This document shows, piece by piece, positions 33,161-42,510 of a stretch of 64,000 bases of DNA (positions are counted from its first letter, which is position 1; each line of letters opens with the position of its first letter). The notes under the pieces were generated by a model. The model made no database searches and had not been told where the DNA came from. It worked only from the letters and a program-made list of their open reading frames with translations. This DNA is from Salinarimonas sp052380005 (GTDB taxonomy: Bacteria; Pseudomonadota; Alphaproteobacteria; Rhizobiales; Beijerinckiaceae): the NCBI GenBank assembly GCA_052380005.1, contig JBQTCJ010000019.1. One strand, 5' to 3'. The translations under genes and the position numbers were made by a program.

Positions 33161-35443
33161 ATGACCACCCCGCCCCGCCGCCCGCGCCCCACCTTCACGG
33201 ATCAGGAGGCGCTCGCGTTCCACAGCCAGGGGCGGCCCGGCAAGCTCGAGGTGGTGCCGACGAAGCCCATGGCGACGCAGCGCGACCTGTCGCTCGCCTA
33301 CTCGCCGGGCGTCGCCGTGCCGGTGAAGGCGATCCACGAGGATCCGAGCCGCGCCTTCGACCTCACGGCGCGGGGCAACATGGTGGCGGTGATCTCGAAC
33401 GGCACCGCCATCCTCGGGCTCGGCAACCTGGGCGCGCTCGCCTCCAAGCCCGTGATGGAGGGCAAGGCGGTGCTGTTCAAGCGGTTCGCCGACGTCGATT
33501 CGATCGATCTCGAGGTCGACACGGAGGACGCGGACGCGTTCGTGAACAGCGTGCGCTATCTCGGCCCGTCCTTCGGCGGAATCAACCTCGAGGACATCAA
33601 GGCGCCCGAGTGCTTCATCATCGAGGAGCGCCTGCGCGAATTGATGGACATCCCGGTCTTCCACGACGACCAGCACGGGACCGCCATCATCGCGGCGGCG
33701 GGGCTCCTCAACGCGCTCCACCTCACCGGGCGCGACGTCAAGGAGACGCGGCTCGTCGTCAACGGCGCGGGGGCGGCGGGCATCGCCTGCGTCGAGCTCT
33801 TGAAGGCGATGGGCTTCGCGCCCAACAACGTCGTGCTCTGCGACACGAAGGGCGTGATCTATCGCGGCCGCGAGAGCGGCATGAACCAGTGGAAGTCGGC
33901 CCACGCGGCGGCGACCGACGCGCGGACGCTCGCCGAGGCGCTCGACGGCGCGGACGCGGTGTTCGGCCTGTCGGTGAAGGGGGCGTTCACGGCGGAGATG
34001 ATCGCCTCGATGGCGCCCCAGCCTATCATCTTCGCCATGGCGAACCCCGACCCGGAGATCACGCCCGAGGAGGTCGCTTCGATCCGCGACGACGCCATCG
34101 TCGCCACGGGGCGCTCCGACTACCCGAACCAGGTCAACAACGTCCTGGGCTTCCCCTATATCTTCCGCGGCGCGCTCGACGTGCAGGCGACGACGATCAA
34201 CATGGAGATGAAGATCGCCGCCGCCGAGGCGCTCGCCGCGCTGGCGCGCGAGGACGTGCCCGACGAGGTCGCCGCCGCCTACCAGGGCTCGCGCCCGCGC
34301 TTCGGGCGGGAATACATCATCCCCGTGCCGTTCGATCCGCGCCTGATCTCCACCGTGCCGCCGGCGGTGGCGCAGGCGGCGATGGACACCGGCGTCGCCC
34401 GCCGGCCGATCGTCGACAAGCGCGCCTACCGCGCCACGCTCTCGGCCCGGCGCGATCCCGTGGCCGGCACGCTCAACCGCGTGTTCGAGCGCGTGCGCAA
34501 GTTCCCCAAGCGGGTCGTCTTCGCCGAGGGCGAGGAGGAGCAGGTGATCCGCGCCGCCCTGTCCTTCGCCAACCAGGGGCTGGGCACCGCCATCCTGGTG
34601 GGGCGCGAGGACCGGATCTACGAGACCGCGGCCTTCGCCGGCATCGAGCTGGAGGGGCGCGAGCACATCCAGATCATGAACGCGCGCCTGTCGAAGCGCA
34701 ACACCGCCTACGCGCAGTTCCTGTACGACCGGCTGCAGCGCAAGGGCTTCCTGTTCCGCGACTGCCAGCGCCTGATCAACCAGGACCGCAACCATTTCGG
34801 CGCCGCCATGGTGGCGCTCGGCGACGCGGACGCGCTCGTCACCGGCGTGACGCGCAACTACTCCACCGCGATGGAGGAGATCCGCCGCGTCATCGACCCC
34901 AAGCCCGGCCACCGCGTCATCGGCGTGTCGCTGTGCCTCGCGCGCGGGCGCGCGGTGCTGGTGGCGGACACTGCGATCCACGAGATGCCCTCGGCGGACG
35001 AGCTCGCCGAGATCGCGGTGGAGGCGGCCGGCGTCGCCCGGCGGCTCGGCTACGAGCCGCGGGTGGCGCTGCTCTCCTTCTCCACCTTCGGCCAGCCCCG
35101 CGCCGAGCGCGCGGAGCGCGTGCAGGAGGCGGTGGAGCTGCTCGAGAGGAAGCGCGTCGACTTCGAGTTCGACGGCGAGATGGGCGCGGACGTGGCGCTC
35201 AACGCCAACCAGCTCGCCGCGTACCCGTTCTCGCGCCTGAAGTCCCCCGCCAACGTGCTGGTGATGCCCGCCTTCCACTCCGCCGCCATCTCCACGAAGA
35301 TGCTCCAGGAGCTCGGCGGCACCACCGTGCTCGGGCCGCTGATCGTGGGGCTCGACAAGCCGGTGCAGATCGTCACGCTGGGCTCCACCGACGCCGACAT
35401 CGTCAACATGGCGGCGCTCGCGGCGTTCAACATCGGCGGGTGA
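33161..35443 (+). CDS. maeB: NADP-dependent malic enzyme (MaeB-type, with phosphotransacetylase-like domain)
   Basis: A 760-residue protein that decarboxylates malate to pyruvate with NADP, supplying NADPH and feeding gluconeogenesis. The malic enzyme domain spans about 1-430: LAYSPGVAVP, the catalytic-region FHDDQHGTAIIAAAGLLNAL, the VVNGAGAAGIACVELL cofactor fold and AMANPDPEITPEE. Residues about 440-750 are a PTA_PTB-like domain (VVFAEGEEEQVIRAA, TAILVGREDRI, VMPAFHSAAISTKMLQELGG), the regulatory acetyl-CoA-sensing part of MaeB enzymes, without phosphotransacetylase activity in characterised members. Length equals E. coli MaeB (759). ATG at 33161 follows a pyrimidine-rich leader with no strong ribosome site. 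Confidence 0.96.
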   Translation: MTTPPRRPRPTFTDQEALAFHSQGRPGKLEVVPTKPMATQRDLSLAYSPGVAVPVKAIHEDPSRAFDLTARGNMVAVISNGTAILGLGNLGALASKPVMEGKAVLFKRFADVDSIDLEVDTEDADAFVNSVRYLGPSFGGINLEDIKAPECFIIEERLRELMDIPVFHDDQHGTAIIAAAGLLNALHLTGRDVKETRLVVNGAGAAGIACVELLKAMGFAPNNVVLCDTKGVIYRGRESGMNQWKSAHAAATDARTLAEALDGADAVFGLSVKGAFTAEMIASMAPQPIIFAMANPDPEITPEEVASIRDDAIVATGRSDYPNQVNNVLGFPYIFRGALDVQATTINMEMKIAAAEALAALAREDVPDEVAAAYQGSRPRFGREYIIPVPFDPRLISTVPPAVAQAAMDTGVARRPIVDKRAYRATLSARRDPVAGTLNRVFERVRKFPKRVVFAEGEEEQVIRAALSFANQGLGTAILVGREDRIYETAAFAGIELEGREHIQIMNARLSKRNTAYAQFLYDRLQRKGFLFRDCQRLINQDRNHFGAAMVALGDADALVTGVTRNYSTAMEEIRRVIDPKPGHRVIGVSLCLARGRAVLVADTAIHEMPSADELAEIAVEAAGVARRLGYEPRVALLSFSTFGQPRAERAERVQEAVELLERKRVDFEFDGEMGADVALNANQLAAYPFSRLKSPANVLVMPAFHSAAISTKMLQELGGTTVLGPLIVGLDKPVQIVTLGSTDADIVNMAALAAFNIGG

Positions 35444-35459
35444 GGGCGAGCCGAGCCGC

Positions 35460-37931
35460 TCACGTCCCGCGGGGCTTCGCGCGGGTCGTGGGCGCGGCGG
35501 CGGCGGGATCCTCGGGCCAGGGGTGACGCGGATAGCGCCCGCGCATCTCCGCACGCACCTCCGCCCAGGAGCCGCGCCAGAAGCCGGGGAGATCCTTCGT
35601 CACCTGGATCGGGCGATGTGCCGGCGAGAGCAGCTCGACGACGAGCGGCCGGCGCCCGCCGGCCAGCGCCGGGTGAGCGGCGAGGCCGTAGAGCTCCTGC
35701 ACGCGGATGGCGATCGCCGGCTCGGACCCGTCGTAGTCGACGGCGACGGACGTGCCGGTCGGCGCGCGCCAATGCGTCGGCGCTTCCGCGTCCAGCCGCC
35801 GCTGGAGATCCCAGGGCAGCAGCGTGCGCAGGCCCTCGAGCACGTCGCCGGCCTCGACCTGCGCGAGCGCCGTGCGCCCGGCGAGCATCGGCGCGAGCCA
35901 CGCCTCGATGGTCGCGGCCAGCGCTTCGTCCGACACGTCCGGCCAGGGCTCGCCCTCCGCGGCGCGCAGGAAGGCGATGCGCCGGCGCAGCTGCGTCGCG
36001 GCCTTCGACCAGGGCAGCGCGTCGAGGCCGATCTTCGCGATGCCGCGCGCGAGCACGGCGGGCGTCTGCGGGTCGTCGGCGAGCGGGATCGGGCGCTCGG
36101 CGAGGATCACCGACCCGATCCGCCGCACGGCCCGGCCGCGCACGGCCTTGACCTTCGCGTCGAAGGCGATCTCGTCGCGCGCGACGATCCGCTCCGGAAA
36201 GAGCGCCTCGATCTCCACGTCCGCGAGCGCCGCCGCCGCCAGCACGCGCGCCGCGCCGGCGGCCCCGGCGATCTCGGCGACGGCGACGAACGGCTCGCGG
36301 GCGAGCGCCAGGTGCGGCTCCAGCGCCGCGCCGCGGCCGTTGGCGAGGACGACCTCGCCTGGCTTGCCGCGGGCGCGGGCGACGCGGTCCGGGTAGGCGA
36401 GGGCGACGAGCGCGCCGACGGAGAGGCCCTCCGGCGGGCGGCCCGCGACGCCCTCCGCCGCCTGCGCCGCCCAGCCGCGGGCGAGGCGGCGCATGTCCTG
36501 CGCGCGCCCGCCGCGCTCGCGGGAGAAGCGGTCGAGCCGATGGGCGAGGTCGACGTCCTCACCGCCGAGCCCGCGCTCGACGAGGAGCGCTGCGACCTCC
36601 GCCGCCCGCGCCGCCTCCCCGCGCTCCGCGGCGCGCAGCACCATCGCGGCGAGGCGCGGCGGCAGCGGCAGCGCCCGCAGGCGCGTGCCGAGCGGCGTGA
36701 TCCGGCCGTCCGCGTCGAGCGCGCCGATCTCGCCGAGGAGCGCCCGCGCCTCGGCGAGCGCCGGGCGCGGCGGCGCGTCGAGGAAGTGCAGCGTCGTCGG
36801 GTCGGTCACGCCCCAGGCGGCGCAGTCGAGGACGAGGGAGGCGAGGTCGGCGGCTAGGATCTCCGGCGTCGCGAAGGGCTGGAGCGCCCCCGTCGCCGCC
36901 TCCTCCCACAGACGATAGCAGACGCCGGGCTCGGTGCGCCCCGCGCGGCCGCGGCGCTGGTCGGCGGAGGCCCGCGACACCCGCACCGTCGTGAGGCGGG
37001 TGAGCCCCACGGCGGGCTCGTAGACCGGCACGCGGGAGAGGCCGGAATCGATCACCACCCGCACCCCCTCGATGGTGAGCGACGTCTCGGCGATGCTCGT
37101 CGCCAGCACGACCTTGCGCCGCCCGGGCACGGCGGGCGAGACGGCGCGGTCCTGCTCCGTCCGGTCGAGCGCCCCGTAGAGCGGGGCGATCTCGACCGAC
37201 GGGTCGCGCACGCGGTCCTGGAGGATCTGCGCCGTGCGGCGGATCTCCGCCTGGCCCGGCAGGAAGACGAGGAGCGAGCCTCTCTCCTCGGCGAGGGCGC
37301 GCAGCGCGACGGCGGCCACCGCCTCCTCGATCCGCACGCGCGGATCGCGCCCGACGTGGCGGGTCTCCACGGGGAAGGCGCGGCCCTCCGACGAGACGAC
37401 CGGTGCGCCCTCCAGCAGCGCGGCGACCCGCGCGCCGTCGAGGGTCGCGGACATGACGAGGAGCCGCAGGTCCTCGCGCAGGCCGCCCTGCGCGTCCAGC
37501 GCCAGCGCGAGGCCGAGATCGGCGTCGAGCGAGCGCTCGTGGTACTCGTCGAAGAGCACCGCCGCGACGCCCGCGAGCGTCGGGTCGTCGAGGATCATGC
37601 GCCCGAACACACCCTCGGTGACGACCTCGATGCGGGTCTTCGCCGACACCTGCGTGCCGAGGCGCACCCGCAGGCCGACCGTCTCGCCGACCCGCTCGCC
37701 GAGCGTGCGCGCCATGCGCTCGGCGGCGGCGCGGGCGGCCAGGCGCCGCGGCTCGAGCATCACGAGCTTGCCGCCCCGCGCCCAGGCCTCGTCGAGGAGC
37801 GCGAGGGGCACGCGGGTCGTCTTCCCCGCGCCGGGCGGCGCGACGAGGACCGCTCGCGTCCCCGCCGCGAGGGCGCGAGCGAGATCGGGGAGGACGGCAT
37901 CGATGGGCAGGGGCGTGTCGAAGGCGCGCAT
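35460..37931 (-). CDS. hrpB: ATP-dependent helicase HrpB
   Basis: An 823-residue DExH (SF2) RNA helicase. Motif I is LVAPPGAGKTTRVPLALL (about 29-46), motif II FDEYHERSLDADLG (DEYH rather than the common DEFH), motif III VMSATLDG, motif VI QRRGRAGRTEPGVCYRLW. A helicase-associated domain (HA2) and the HrpB C-terminal domain (AVDYDGSEPAIAIRVQELYGL, RPLVVELLSPAHRPIQVTKDLPGFW) complete the family layout. HrpB length in Proteobacteria is about 810-840. It is convergent with maeB (16 bp between stops) and divergent from the HExxH protein. Confidence 0.95.
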   Translation of the reverse strand: MRAFDTPLPIDAVLPDLARALAAGTRAVLVAPPGAGKTTRVPLALLDEAWARGGKLVMLEPRRLAARAAAERMARTLGERVGETVGLRVRLGTQVSAKTRIEVVTEGVFGRMILDDPTLAGVAAVLFDEYHERSLDADLGLALALDAQGGLREDLRLLVMSATLDGARVAALLEGAPVVSSEGRAFPVETRHVGRDPRVRIEEAVAAVALRALAEERGSLLVFLPGQAEIRRTAQILQDRVRDPSVEIAPLYGALDRTEQDRAVSPAVPGRRKVVLATSIAETSLTIEGVRVVIDSGLSRVPVYEPAVGLTRLTTVRVSRASADQRRGRAGRTEPGVCYRLWEEAATGALQPFATPEILAADLASLVLDCAAWGVTDPTTLHFLDAPPRPALAEARALLGEIGALDADGRITPLGTRLRALPLPPRLAAMVLRAAERGEAARAAEVAALLVERGLGGEDVDLAHRLDRFSRERGGRAQDMRRLARGWAAQAAEGVAGRPPEGLSVGALVALAYPDRVARARGKPGEVVLANGRGAALEPHLALAREPFVAVAEIAGAAGAARVLAAAALADVEIEALFPERIVARDEIAFDAKVKAVRGRAVRRIGSVILAERPIPLADDPQTPAVLARGIAKIGLDALPWSKAATQLRRRIAFLRAAEGEPWPDVSDEALAATIEAWLAPMLAGRTALAQVEAGDVLEGLRTLLPWDLQRRLDAEAPTHWRAPTGTSVAVDYDGSEPAIAIRVQELYGLAAHPALAGGRRPLVVELLSPAHRPIQVTKDLPGFWRGSWAEVRAEMRGRYPRHPWPEDPAAAAPTTRAKPRGT

Positions 37932-37959
37932 GCGCCGGGTGTGGCGCGTGCGGCCTCTC

Positions 37960-37986
37960 TTGACAAGCCGGGAGCCGTGCTAAGCT
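37960..37986 (+). promoter_or_regulatory. Possible promoter of the HExxH protein gene
   Basis: A TTGACA hexamer (37960-37965) followed after 15 bp by TAAGCT, 28 bp upstream of the ATG at 38014. The short spacer and weak -10 make this tentative. Confidence 0.3.
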
Positions 37987-38013
37987 CGCGCGTTCCGCCG
38001 CGGAGCGAGACCG

Positions 38014-38601
38014 ATGAAGGACATCCGGCGCCTGCCCACGATCAACGGCCCCACCCCCGCCGAGCGCACGCGCCCCGGCGACCGGCAGGACGTCGACGAG
38101 CGCGAGGCCGCGCGCGCCTTCCAGCAGGCGCTCAGGCGCGAGTACATCGACGAGCACGTCGCGCGGCGGCGCGCACGCGACGCCGCGGTGGGATTCGACG
38201 AGCGCGTGATCGTCTCCGGTGAGTGCGCGGCGGAGGCGCTCGCGCATCTGGAGCGGCTCCACCGGGTCTCGCCGACCTTCCGCGGCGTGCTCGACGCCGC
38301 GCTCGCGCGCAACGAGACGGTCTGGATCAGGATCGGCCGGGGCGGCGGCTACTCGTGGGCGACGATCGGCGCGCAGGACGAGAAGGTCTATATAGACCTT
38401 TCCCAGGGCGACCTGCTCGACCTCCTCATCCACGAATGCGGCCACGCGCTGGCCAAGCTCGAGGACGGCCCGCTCGGCGGTTTCGGCCCCAACCAGCGCT
38501 TCCAGGCCGTGATCAAGCGGGAGATGGAGATGGCGGACGCCGCCGTGAAGCCGTACGGGCGCGAGGTGCGCCAGGAGCCGGGGCCGGTGCGGGAGGGGTG
38601 A
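38014..38601 (+). CDS. Uncharacterised protein with HExxH zinc-metalloprotease motif
   Basis: A 195-residue soluble protein. Residues 138-149 (LLIHECGHALAK) contain the HExxH signature (His140, Glu141, His144) after a KVYIDLSQGDLLD strand, the order of small zincin proteases and of type III effector-like M91 proteins. The N-terminal 50 residues are charged (RERTRPGDRQDVDEREAARAFQQALRREY). A possible third ligand lies in the C-terminal acidic stretch (REMEMADAAV). No signal peptide or membrane segment. Zinc-dependent peptidase activity is inferred from the motif alone; I do not recognise a family. Confidence 0.75.
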   Translation: MKDIRRLPTINGPTPAERTRPGDRQDVDEREAARAFQQALRREYIDEHVARRRARDAAVGFDERVIVSGECAAEALAHLERLHRVSPTFRGVLDAALARNETVWIRIGRGGGYSWATIGAQDEKVYIDLSQGDLLDLLIHECGHALAKLEDGPLGGFGPNQRFQAVIKREMEMADAAVKPYGREVRQEPGPVREG

Positions 38602-38628
38602 GCGTCCGCGCCGCGCCGGCGGCGCCGC

Positions 38629-39459
38629 TCAGGGGCGGAAGCTCGGCGGGATCGGCGGGTCCTCGGCGAGCAGCGTGACGGTCACCCGACGGTTGGGCGC
38701 GATGTAGGGGTTGTCGGGGAAGGCCGGCTCGGTGTCCGACTTGCCGGCGACGGTGGAGAAGCGCTCCTCCGGCATGCCGGCGCCGGCTAGGATCTCGCGC
38801 ACGGCGAGCGCGCGACCGGCGGTGATGCTCCAGCCGTCGACCTGTGCCGTCTCGCCCGGTCGCAGAGCCGCCGTATGGCCGCGGATGGCGAGACGGTTGG
38901 GCAGGCGCCGGATGACGGGCGCGATCGCCTCGAGCACGAGGCGGGTGCGCTCGTAGGGGTAGACCGATCCCTCCGGGAACATCGAGCGCCCGTCCTGGTC
39001 GACGAGTGAGACGTCGAGCCCCTCCTCGGTCTCCTGGATGACGAGGTTGCGGGACAGCTCGGCGATCTCCGGCATGTCCTGCAGCGCCTGGCGCAGCGAG
39101 GCCGCCGCCGTGCCGAAGCCGCGGTCGAACGTCACCGAGAACAGACCTTGCTCCTGGTTGTCGAGCTCGTTGGGCACCGTGTGATCGGAGGCCTCCTCGG
39201 GCTTCACCTGGCGCACGTTCTGGAGCGCCGTGAGGGTGGGCAGGCCGTCCTGCTCGATGATGCCCGAGAAGCGCGACTCGGGGTTCACGCCGAAGGCCTC
39301 GCGTACCGAGCCCGCGACGATCTGCATCTTGCGCTGGTCCTGCGTCGAGTAGGCGACCAGGATCACGAAGAAGCTCATCAGGAGCGCCATCAGGTCGGCG
39401 AAGGTGACGAACCAGGCCGGCGCGCCGACCGGTGCATCCTGCTTGCGCTTCTTGCCCAT
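38629..39459 (-). CDS. motB: Flagellar motor stator protein MotB/PomB-like
   Basis: A 276-residue stator subunit. A single membrane segment (WFVTFADLMALLMSFFVILVAYS, about 16-38) holds the ion-binding Asp22. A plug/linker follows, and the C-terminal half is an OmpA-like peptidoglycan-binding domain (IRGHTAALRPGETAQVDGWSITAGRALAVREIL, RRVTVTLLAEDPPIPPSF). It anchors the MotA complex to the wall and couples ion flow to rotation. It is 21 bp downstream of motA. The OmpA part follows the usual 150-residue pattern. Confidence 0.92.
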   Translation of the reverse strand: MGKKRKQDAPVGAPAWFVTFADLMALLMSFFVILVAYSTQDQRKMQIVAGSVREAFGVNPESRFSGIIEQDGLPTLTALQNVRQVKPEEASDHTVPNELDNQEQGLFSVTFDRGFGTAAASLRQALQDMPEIAELSRNLVIQETEEGLDVSLVDQDGRSMFPEGSVYPYERTRLVLEAIAPVIRRLPNRLAIRGHTAALRPGETAQVDGWSITAGRALAVREILAGAGMPEERFSTVAGKSDTEPAFPDNPYIAPNRRVTVTLLAEDPPIPPSFRP

Positions 39460-39480
39460 GTGCCTCTCTCCGCCGACGGA

Positions 39481-40248
39481 TCAGGCGTCCGCCAGCGCCT
39501 CGCGGTGGTGCTCCGGCAGGTACGCCGTGAGCATCTCGCGCACGATGGTGGGCGAGCGCTGGTCGCGGATCTGCAGGACGCCGTCGATGATCATCGAGCG
39601 CAGGACGTCCTCCGAGCTCAGGCGCAGCGTCAGCTTGTCGGCTATCGGCAGCGCGATCAGGTTCGCGACGAGCGAGCCGTAGAGCGTGCCGAGCAGCGAC
39701 ACCGCCATGGCGGGCCCGAGCTTGGAGGGGTCCTCCATGTTGGCGAACATCATGATCATGCCCACGACCGTGGAGATCATGCCCCAGGCCGGCGCCACGT
39801 CGCCGATGCCGCGCCACACCTTCGAGCCGTCGTCGAGGCGCTGGACGAAATTGTCGCGGTCCTTCTCGAGCGCGTCCTTGATGAAGTCCTTGTCGTAGCC
39901 GTCGGCGATGTAGCGCAGGCCCTGCGCCAGCGTCGGGTTCTCCACCTTGACGTTCTCGAGCCCCATCGGGCCGGACTTGCGCACGACGTCGGCGACCTGC
40001 GTGAGCTCCTCGAGCATCTCGCGGGGCGTCGTCTTCTGCATGCTCAGCCCGTAGCGGATGCCCATGGGCAGGCCGCTCATCATGATGGGGAAGGTGAACC
40101 GCACCATGGTCGAGGCGAAGGCGCCGCCGACCACGCAGACGAGCGCGACGGTGTCGTAGTAGGAGGCGAGGCTCCCACCGCCGATGAGGATCATCCCGAG
40201 AACGGTCGCAACGCCGGCGACGAGGCCGAGCGCGGTGGCGAAATCCAT
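39481..40248 (-). CDS. motA: Flagellar motor stator protein MotA/PomA-like
   Basis: A 255-residue membrane protein with four transmembrane segments (ATALGLVAGVATVLGMIL, VALVCVVGGAFASTMV, GDVAPAWGMISTVVGMIMM, SLLGTLYGSLVANLIALPIA). The cytoplasmic loop contains the rotor-contacting stretch GLRYIADGYDKDFIKDALEKD, and the GTLYGSLVANLIALPIADKL end is the conserved ion-channel helix. The PMGIRYGLSMQKTTPREMLEELTQVADVVRKSG region resembles the PomA group (Vibrio), so sodium coupling is possible but unproved. Start at 40248 (MDFATALG) is chosen; upstream frame is Arg-rich. No other flagellar genes are in the window. Confidence 0.92.
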   Translation of the reverse strand: MDFATALGLVAGVATVLGMILIGGGSLASYYDTVALVCVVGGAFASTMVRFTFPIMMSGLPMGIRYGLSMQKTTPREMLEELTQVADVVRKSGPMGLENVKVENPTLAQGLRYIADGYDKDFIKDALEKDRDNFVQRLDDGSKVWRGIGDVAPAWGMISTVVGMIMMFANMEDPSKLGPAMAVSLLGTLYGSLVANLIALPIADKLTLRLSSEDVLRSMIIDGVLQIRDQRSPTIVREMLTAYLPEHHREALADA

Positions 40249-40419
40249 GTGTCGTGCTCCGGTGCGGGCGGTTCTCACCCGGTTCCGCATCGCAGCGACG
40301 CTAAGGCCGACGTGCTGAAGAAATGGTTTAGCGGCGGGTACGGGTGACGGAACGCCGCGTGCGCCCTAGCTTGACCATCGGCGCCTCGCCCGTCGCGCCC
40401 GGAACCCCGACGCCCGCCG

Positions 40420-42195
40420 ATGCCGCTCTCCCGCGTTCTCCTGCGCACGATCGCGCTCCTCGCCCCGGAGCGGCGGCTCGCCGTCGCGCTCGCGCTCGCG
40501 AACGTGGCGCTCGCGGCCGCCGCCTTCGCCGAGCCGGTGCTGTTCGGGATGATCGTCGATCGCCTGGCGCGCGCGCAGGCGGCGGCCGACCCGGCGGCTG
40601 CGCTCGCTGGGCTCGGCCCGCTGCTCGCCGCCTGGGTCGGCTTCGGGCTGTTCACGATCGGCGCGGGCGTCCTCGTGGCGCTCCACGCCGACCGCCTCGC
40701 GCATCGCCGCCGCCTCGCCGCCATGGCGGACGTGTTCGAGCACGCGCTGGCGCTGCCGCTCGCCTTCCACGCGAGCACCCATTCCGGCCGCGCGCTGAAG
40801 GTGATGATCGAGGGCGCCGGCGCGCTCTTCGCGCTGTGGCTCTCGTTCCTGCGCGACCAGGCGGCGGCGCTCGTCGCGGTGGCCGTGCTGCTGCCGCTGA
40901 CGCTGCTCCTGAACTGGCGGCTGGGCCTCCTCCTCGTCGTCCTCGTGCTGGCGAGCGGCGTCCTCACGCACGCGGTGCTGCGCCGGACGGAGCGGATGCA
41001 GGGCACGGTCGAGGGCCATCACACGGCGCTCGCGGGCAACGCGTCGGACGCGCTCGGCAACGTCGCCGTGGTGCAGTCCTTCACCCGGCTCGACGCCGAG
41101 GTGCGGCACATGCGCGCCGTGATGGCCGATCTCCTGGCCGCCCAGGCGCCGGTCCTCTCCTGGTGGGCGCTCGCCTCCGTCGCCACGCGCTGCGCGGGGA
41201 CGCTGACCGTGCTCGCGATCCTGCTGCTGGGGGTCGCGCTCTTCCGCGAGGGGCTCGCGACCATCGGCGAGATCGTCTCCTTCGTCGCGCTCGCCACGAT
41301 GCTGATCGGTCGGCTGGAGCAGCTCGTGTTCTTCGTCAACGGGCTCCTGCTCAATGCCCCGAAGATCGCCGAGCTGTTCGCCGTGCGCGACACGGTGCCC
41401 GCCGTCGCCGACCGCCCCGGCACGCGCGATCCCGGCCGCCTCGCCGGCGCCGTCGCCTTCGAGGGCGTCTCCTATTCCTACGACGGCGAGCGCCCGGCGG
41501 TGCGCGACCTCTCCTTCACCGTCGCGCCCGGCGAGACCGTGGCCCTCGTCGGTGAGACCGGGTCCGGCAAGTCGACGGCCCTCGCGCTCCTCCACCGCGC
41601 CTTCGATCCCGATGCGGGGCGCGTCCTCCTGGACGGGGTCGACGCGCTGGACTGGGCGCTCGACGGCTTGCGGCGCAACATCGGCGTCGTCTTCCAGGAG
41701 CCGATGCTCTTCGCCCGCTCGCTGCGCGAGAACCTCCTCGTCGGCAAGCCCGACGCCCGCGACGACGAGCTCGTCGCCGCGCTCGAGCGCGCCCAGGCCG
41801 GCGCCTTCCTCGCCCGGCTGCCGCGCGGGCTCGACACCGAGATCGGCGAGCGCGGCCGCTCGCTCTCGGGCGGGGAGCGCCAGCGCATCGCCGTCGCCCG
41901 CGCGCTGCTCAAGGACCCGCCGATCCTCGTCCTCGACGAGGCGACGAGCGCGCTCGACGCCAACACCGAGGCGCGGCTCAAGGAGGCGCTGGCGGAGGCG
42001 ATGCGCGGGCGCACGGTCTTCGTCATCGCCCATCGCCTCGCAACCGTGCGCGACGCCGATCGCATCCTGGTCCTGCACGAGGGCCGCATCGTCGAGGACG
42101 GGTCCTACGACGCGCTCGTGGCGAAGGGTGGCCGCTTCGCGACGCTGGCCGCCTCGCAGCACCTGCTGCAGAGGCTCGAGGTGGAGCGGGCATGA
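40420..42195 (+). CDS. ndvA: Cyclic beta-1,2-glucan exporter NdvA (ABC transporter)
   Basis: A 591-residue half-transporter: six-helix membrane domain (1 to about 340) then an ABC domain with Walker A GETGSGKST, Q-loop VFQEPMLF, signature SLSGGERQR and Walker B PPILVLDEATSALD. High similarity to the rhizobial NdvA/ChvA group (RDQAAALVAVAVLLPLTLLLNWRLGLLL, FVNGLLLNAPKIAELFAVRDTVP). NdvA exports cyclic beta-1,2-glucans to the periplasm for osmotic adaptation and host interaction. It is divergent from motAB. The stop overlaps an upstream start-like ATG by 4 bp but the true lptM start is further on. Confidence 0.93.
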   Translation: MPLSRVLLRTIALLAPERRLAVALALANVALAAAAFAEPVLFGMIVDRLARAQAAADPAAALAGLGPLLAAWVGFGLFTIGAGVLVALHADRLAHRRRLAAMADVFEHALALPLAFHASTHSGRALKVMIEGAGALFALWLSFLRDQAAALVAVAVLLPLTLLLNWRLGLLLVVLVLASGVLTHAVLRRTERMQGTVEGHHTALAGNASDALGNVAVVQSFTRLDAEVRHMRAVMADLLAAQAPVLSWWALASVATRCAGTLTVLAILLLGVALFREGLATIGEIVSFVALATMLIGRLEQLVFFVNGLLLNAPKIAELFAVRDTVPAVADRPGTRDPGRLAGAVAFEGVSYSYDGERPAVRDLSFTVAPGETVALVGETGSGKSTALALLHRAFDPDAGRVLLDGVDALDWALDGLRRNIGVVFQEPMLFARSLRENLLVGKPDARDDELVAALERAQAGAFLARLPRGLDTEIGERGRSLSGGERQRIAVARALLKDPPILVLDEATSALDANTEARLKEALAEAMRGRTVFVIAHRLATVRDADRILVLHEGRIVEDGSYDALVAKGGRFATLAASQHLLQRLEVERA

Positions 42196-42257
42196 CCTCC
42201 CCCTCGCCAGCCCGGGCGATCTGTGCTTTAGCTCGGCGCGACGAGCGGAGGGGTGCG

Positions 42258-42500
42258 ATGCGTGCGAGTCGGGCGAGCGTTGGTGTCATCCTGGTGGTCG
42301 CGGCGGCGCTGGCGCTGTCCGCCTGCGGGCGCCGCGGCGCGCTGGAGCCGCCGCCCGGCGCGGGTCCCGCGCCAGCGGCCGAGGAGGCCCGCGTGGCCTC
42401 CGATCCGCTGACCGACGTCCCCGTCGGCGGCCCGCGCGAGCCCGAGACCGCACCCGTCGCGCAGCCCGACCGGCCGTTCTTCCTCGACGTCCTGCTCTGA
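42258..42500 (+). CDS. lptM: LPS-assembly lipoprotein LptM-like
   Basis: An 80-residue lipoprotein with a signal peptide (RASRASVGVILVVAAALAL) and lipobox LSAC (Cys23), followed by GRRGALEPPPG, the hallmark of YifL/LptM proteins that help oxidative maturation of LptD. The start at 42258 follows a GGAGGGG stretch; a longer frame from 42192 overlaps ndvA and is less likely. It is directly upstream of lysA (10 bp), the conserved lptM-lysA order in Proteobacteria. Confidence 0.88.
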   Translation: MRASRASVGVILVVAAALALSACGRRGALEPPPGAGPAPAAEEARVASDPLTDVPVGGPREPETAPVAQPDRPFFLDVLL

Positions 42501-42510
42501 AGGCGGCGCC

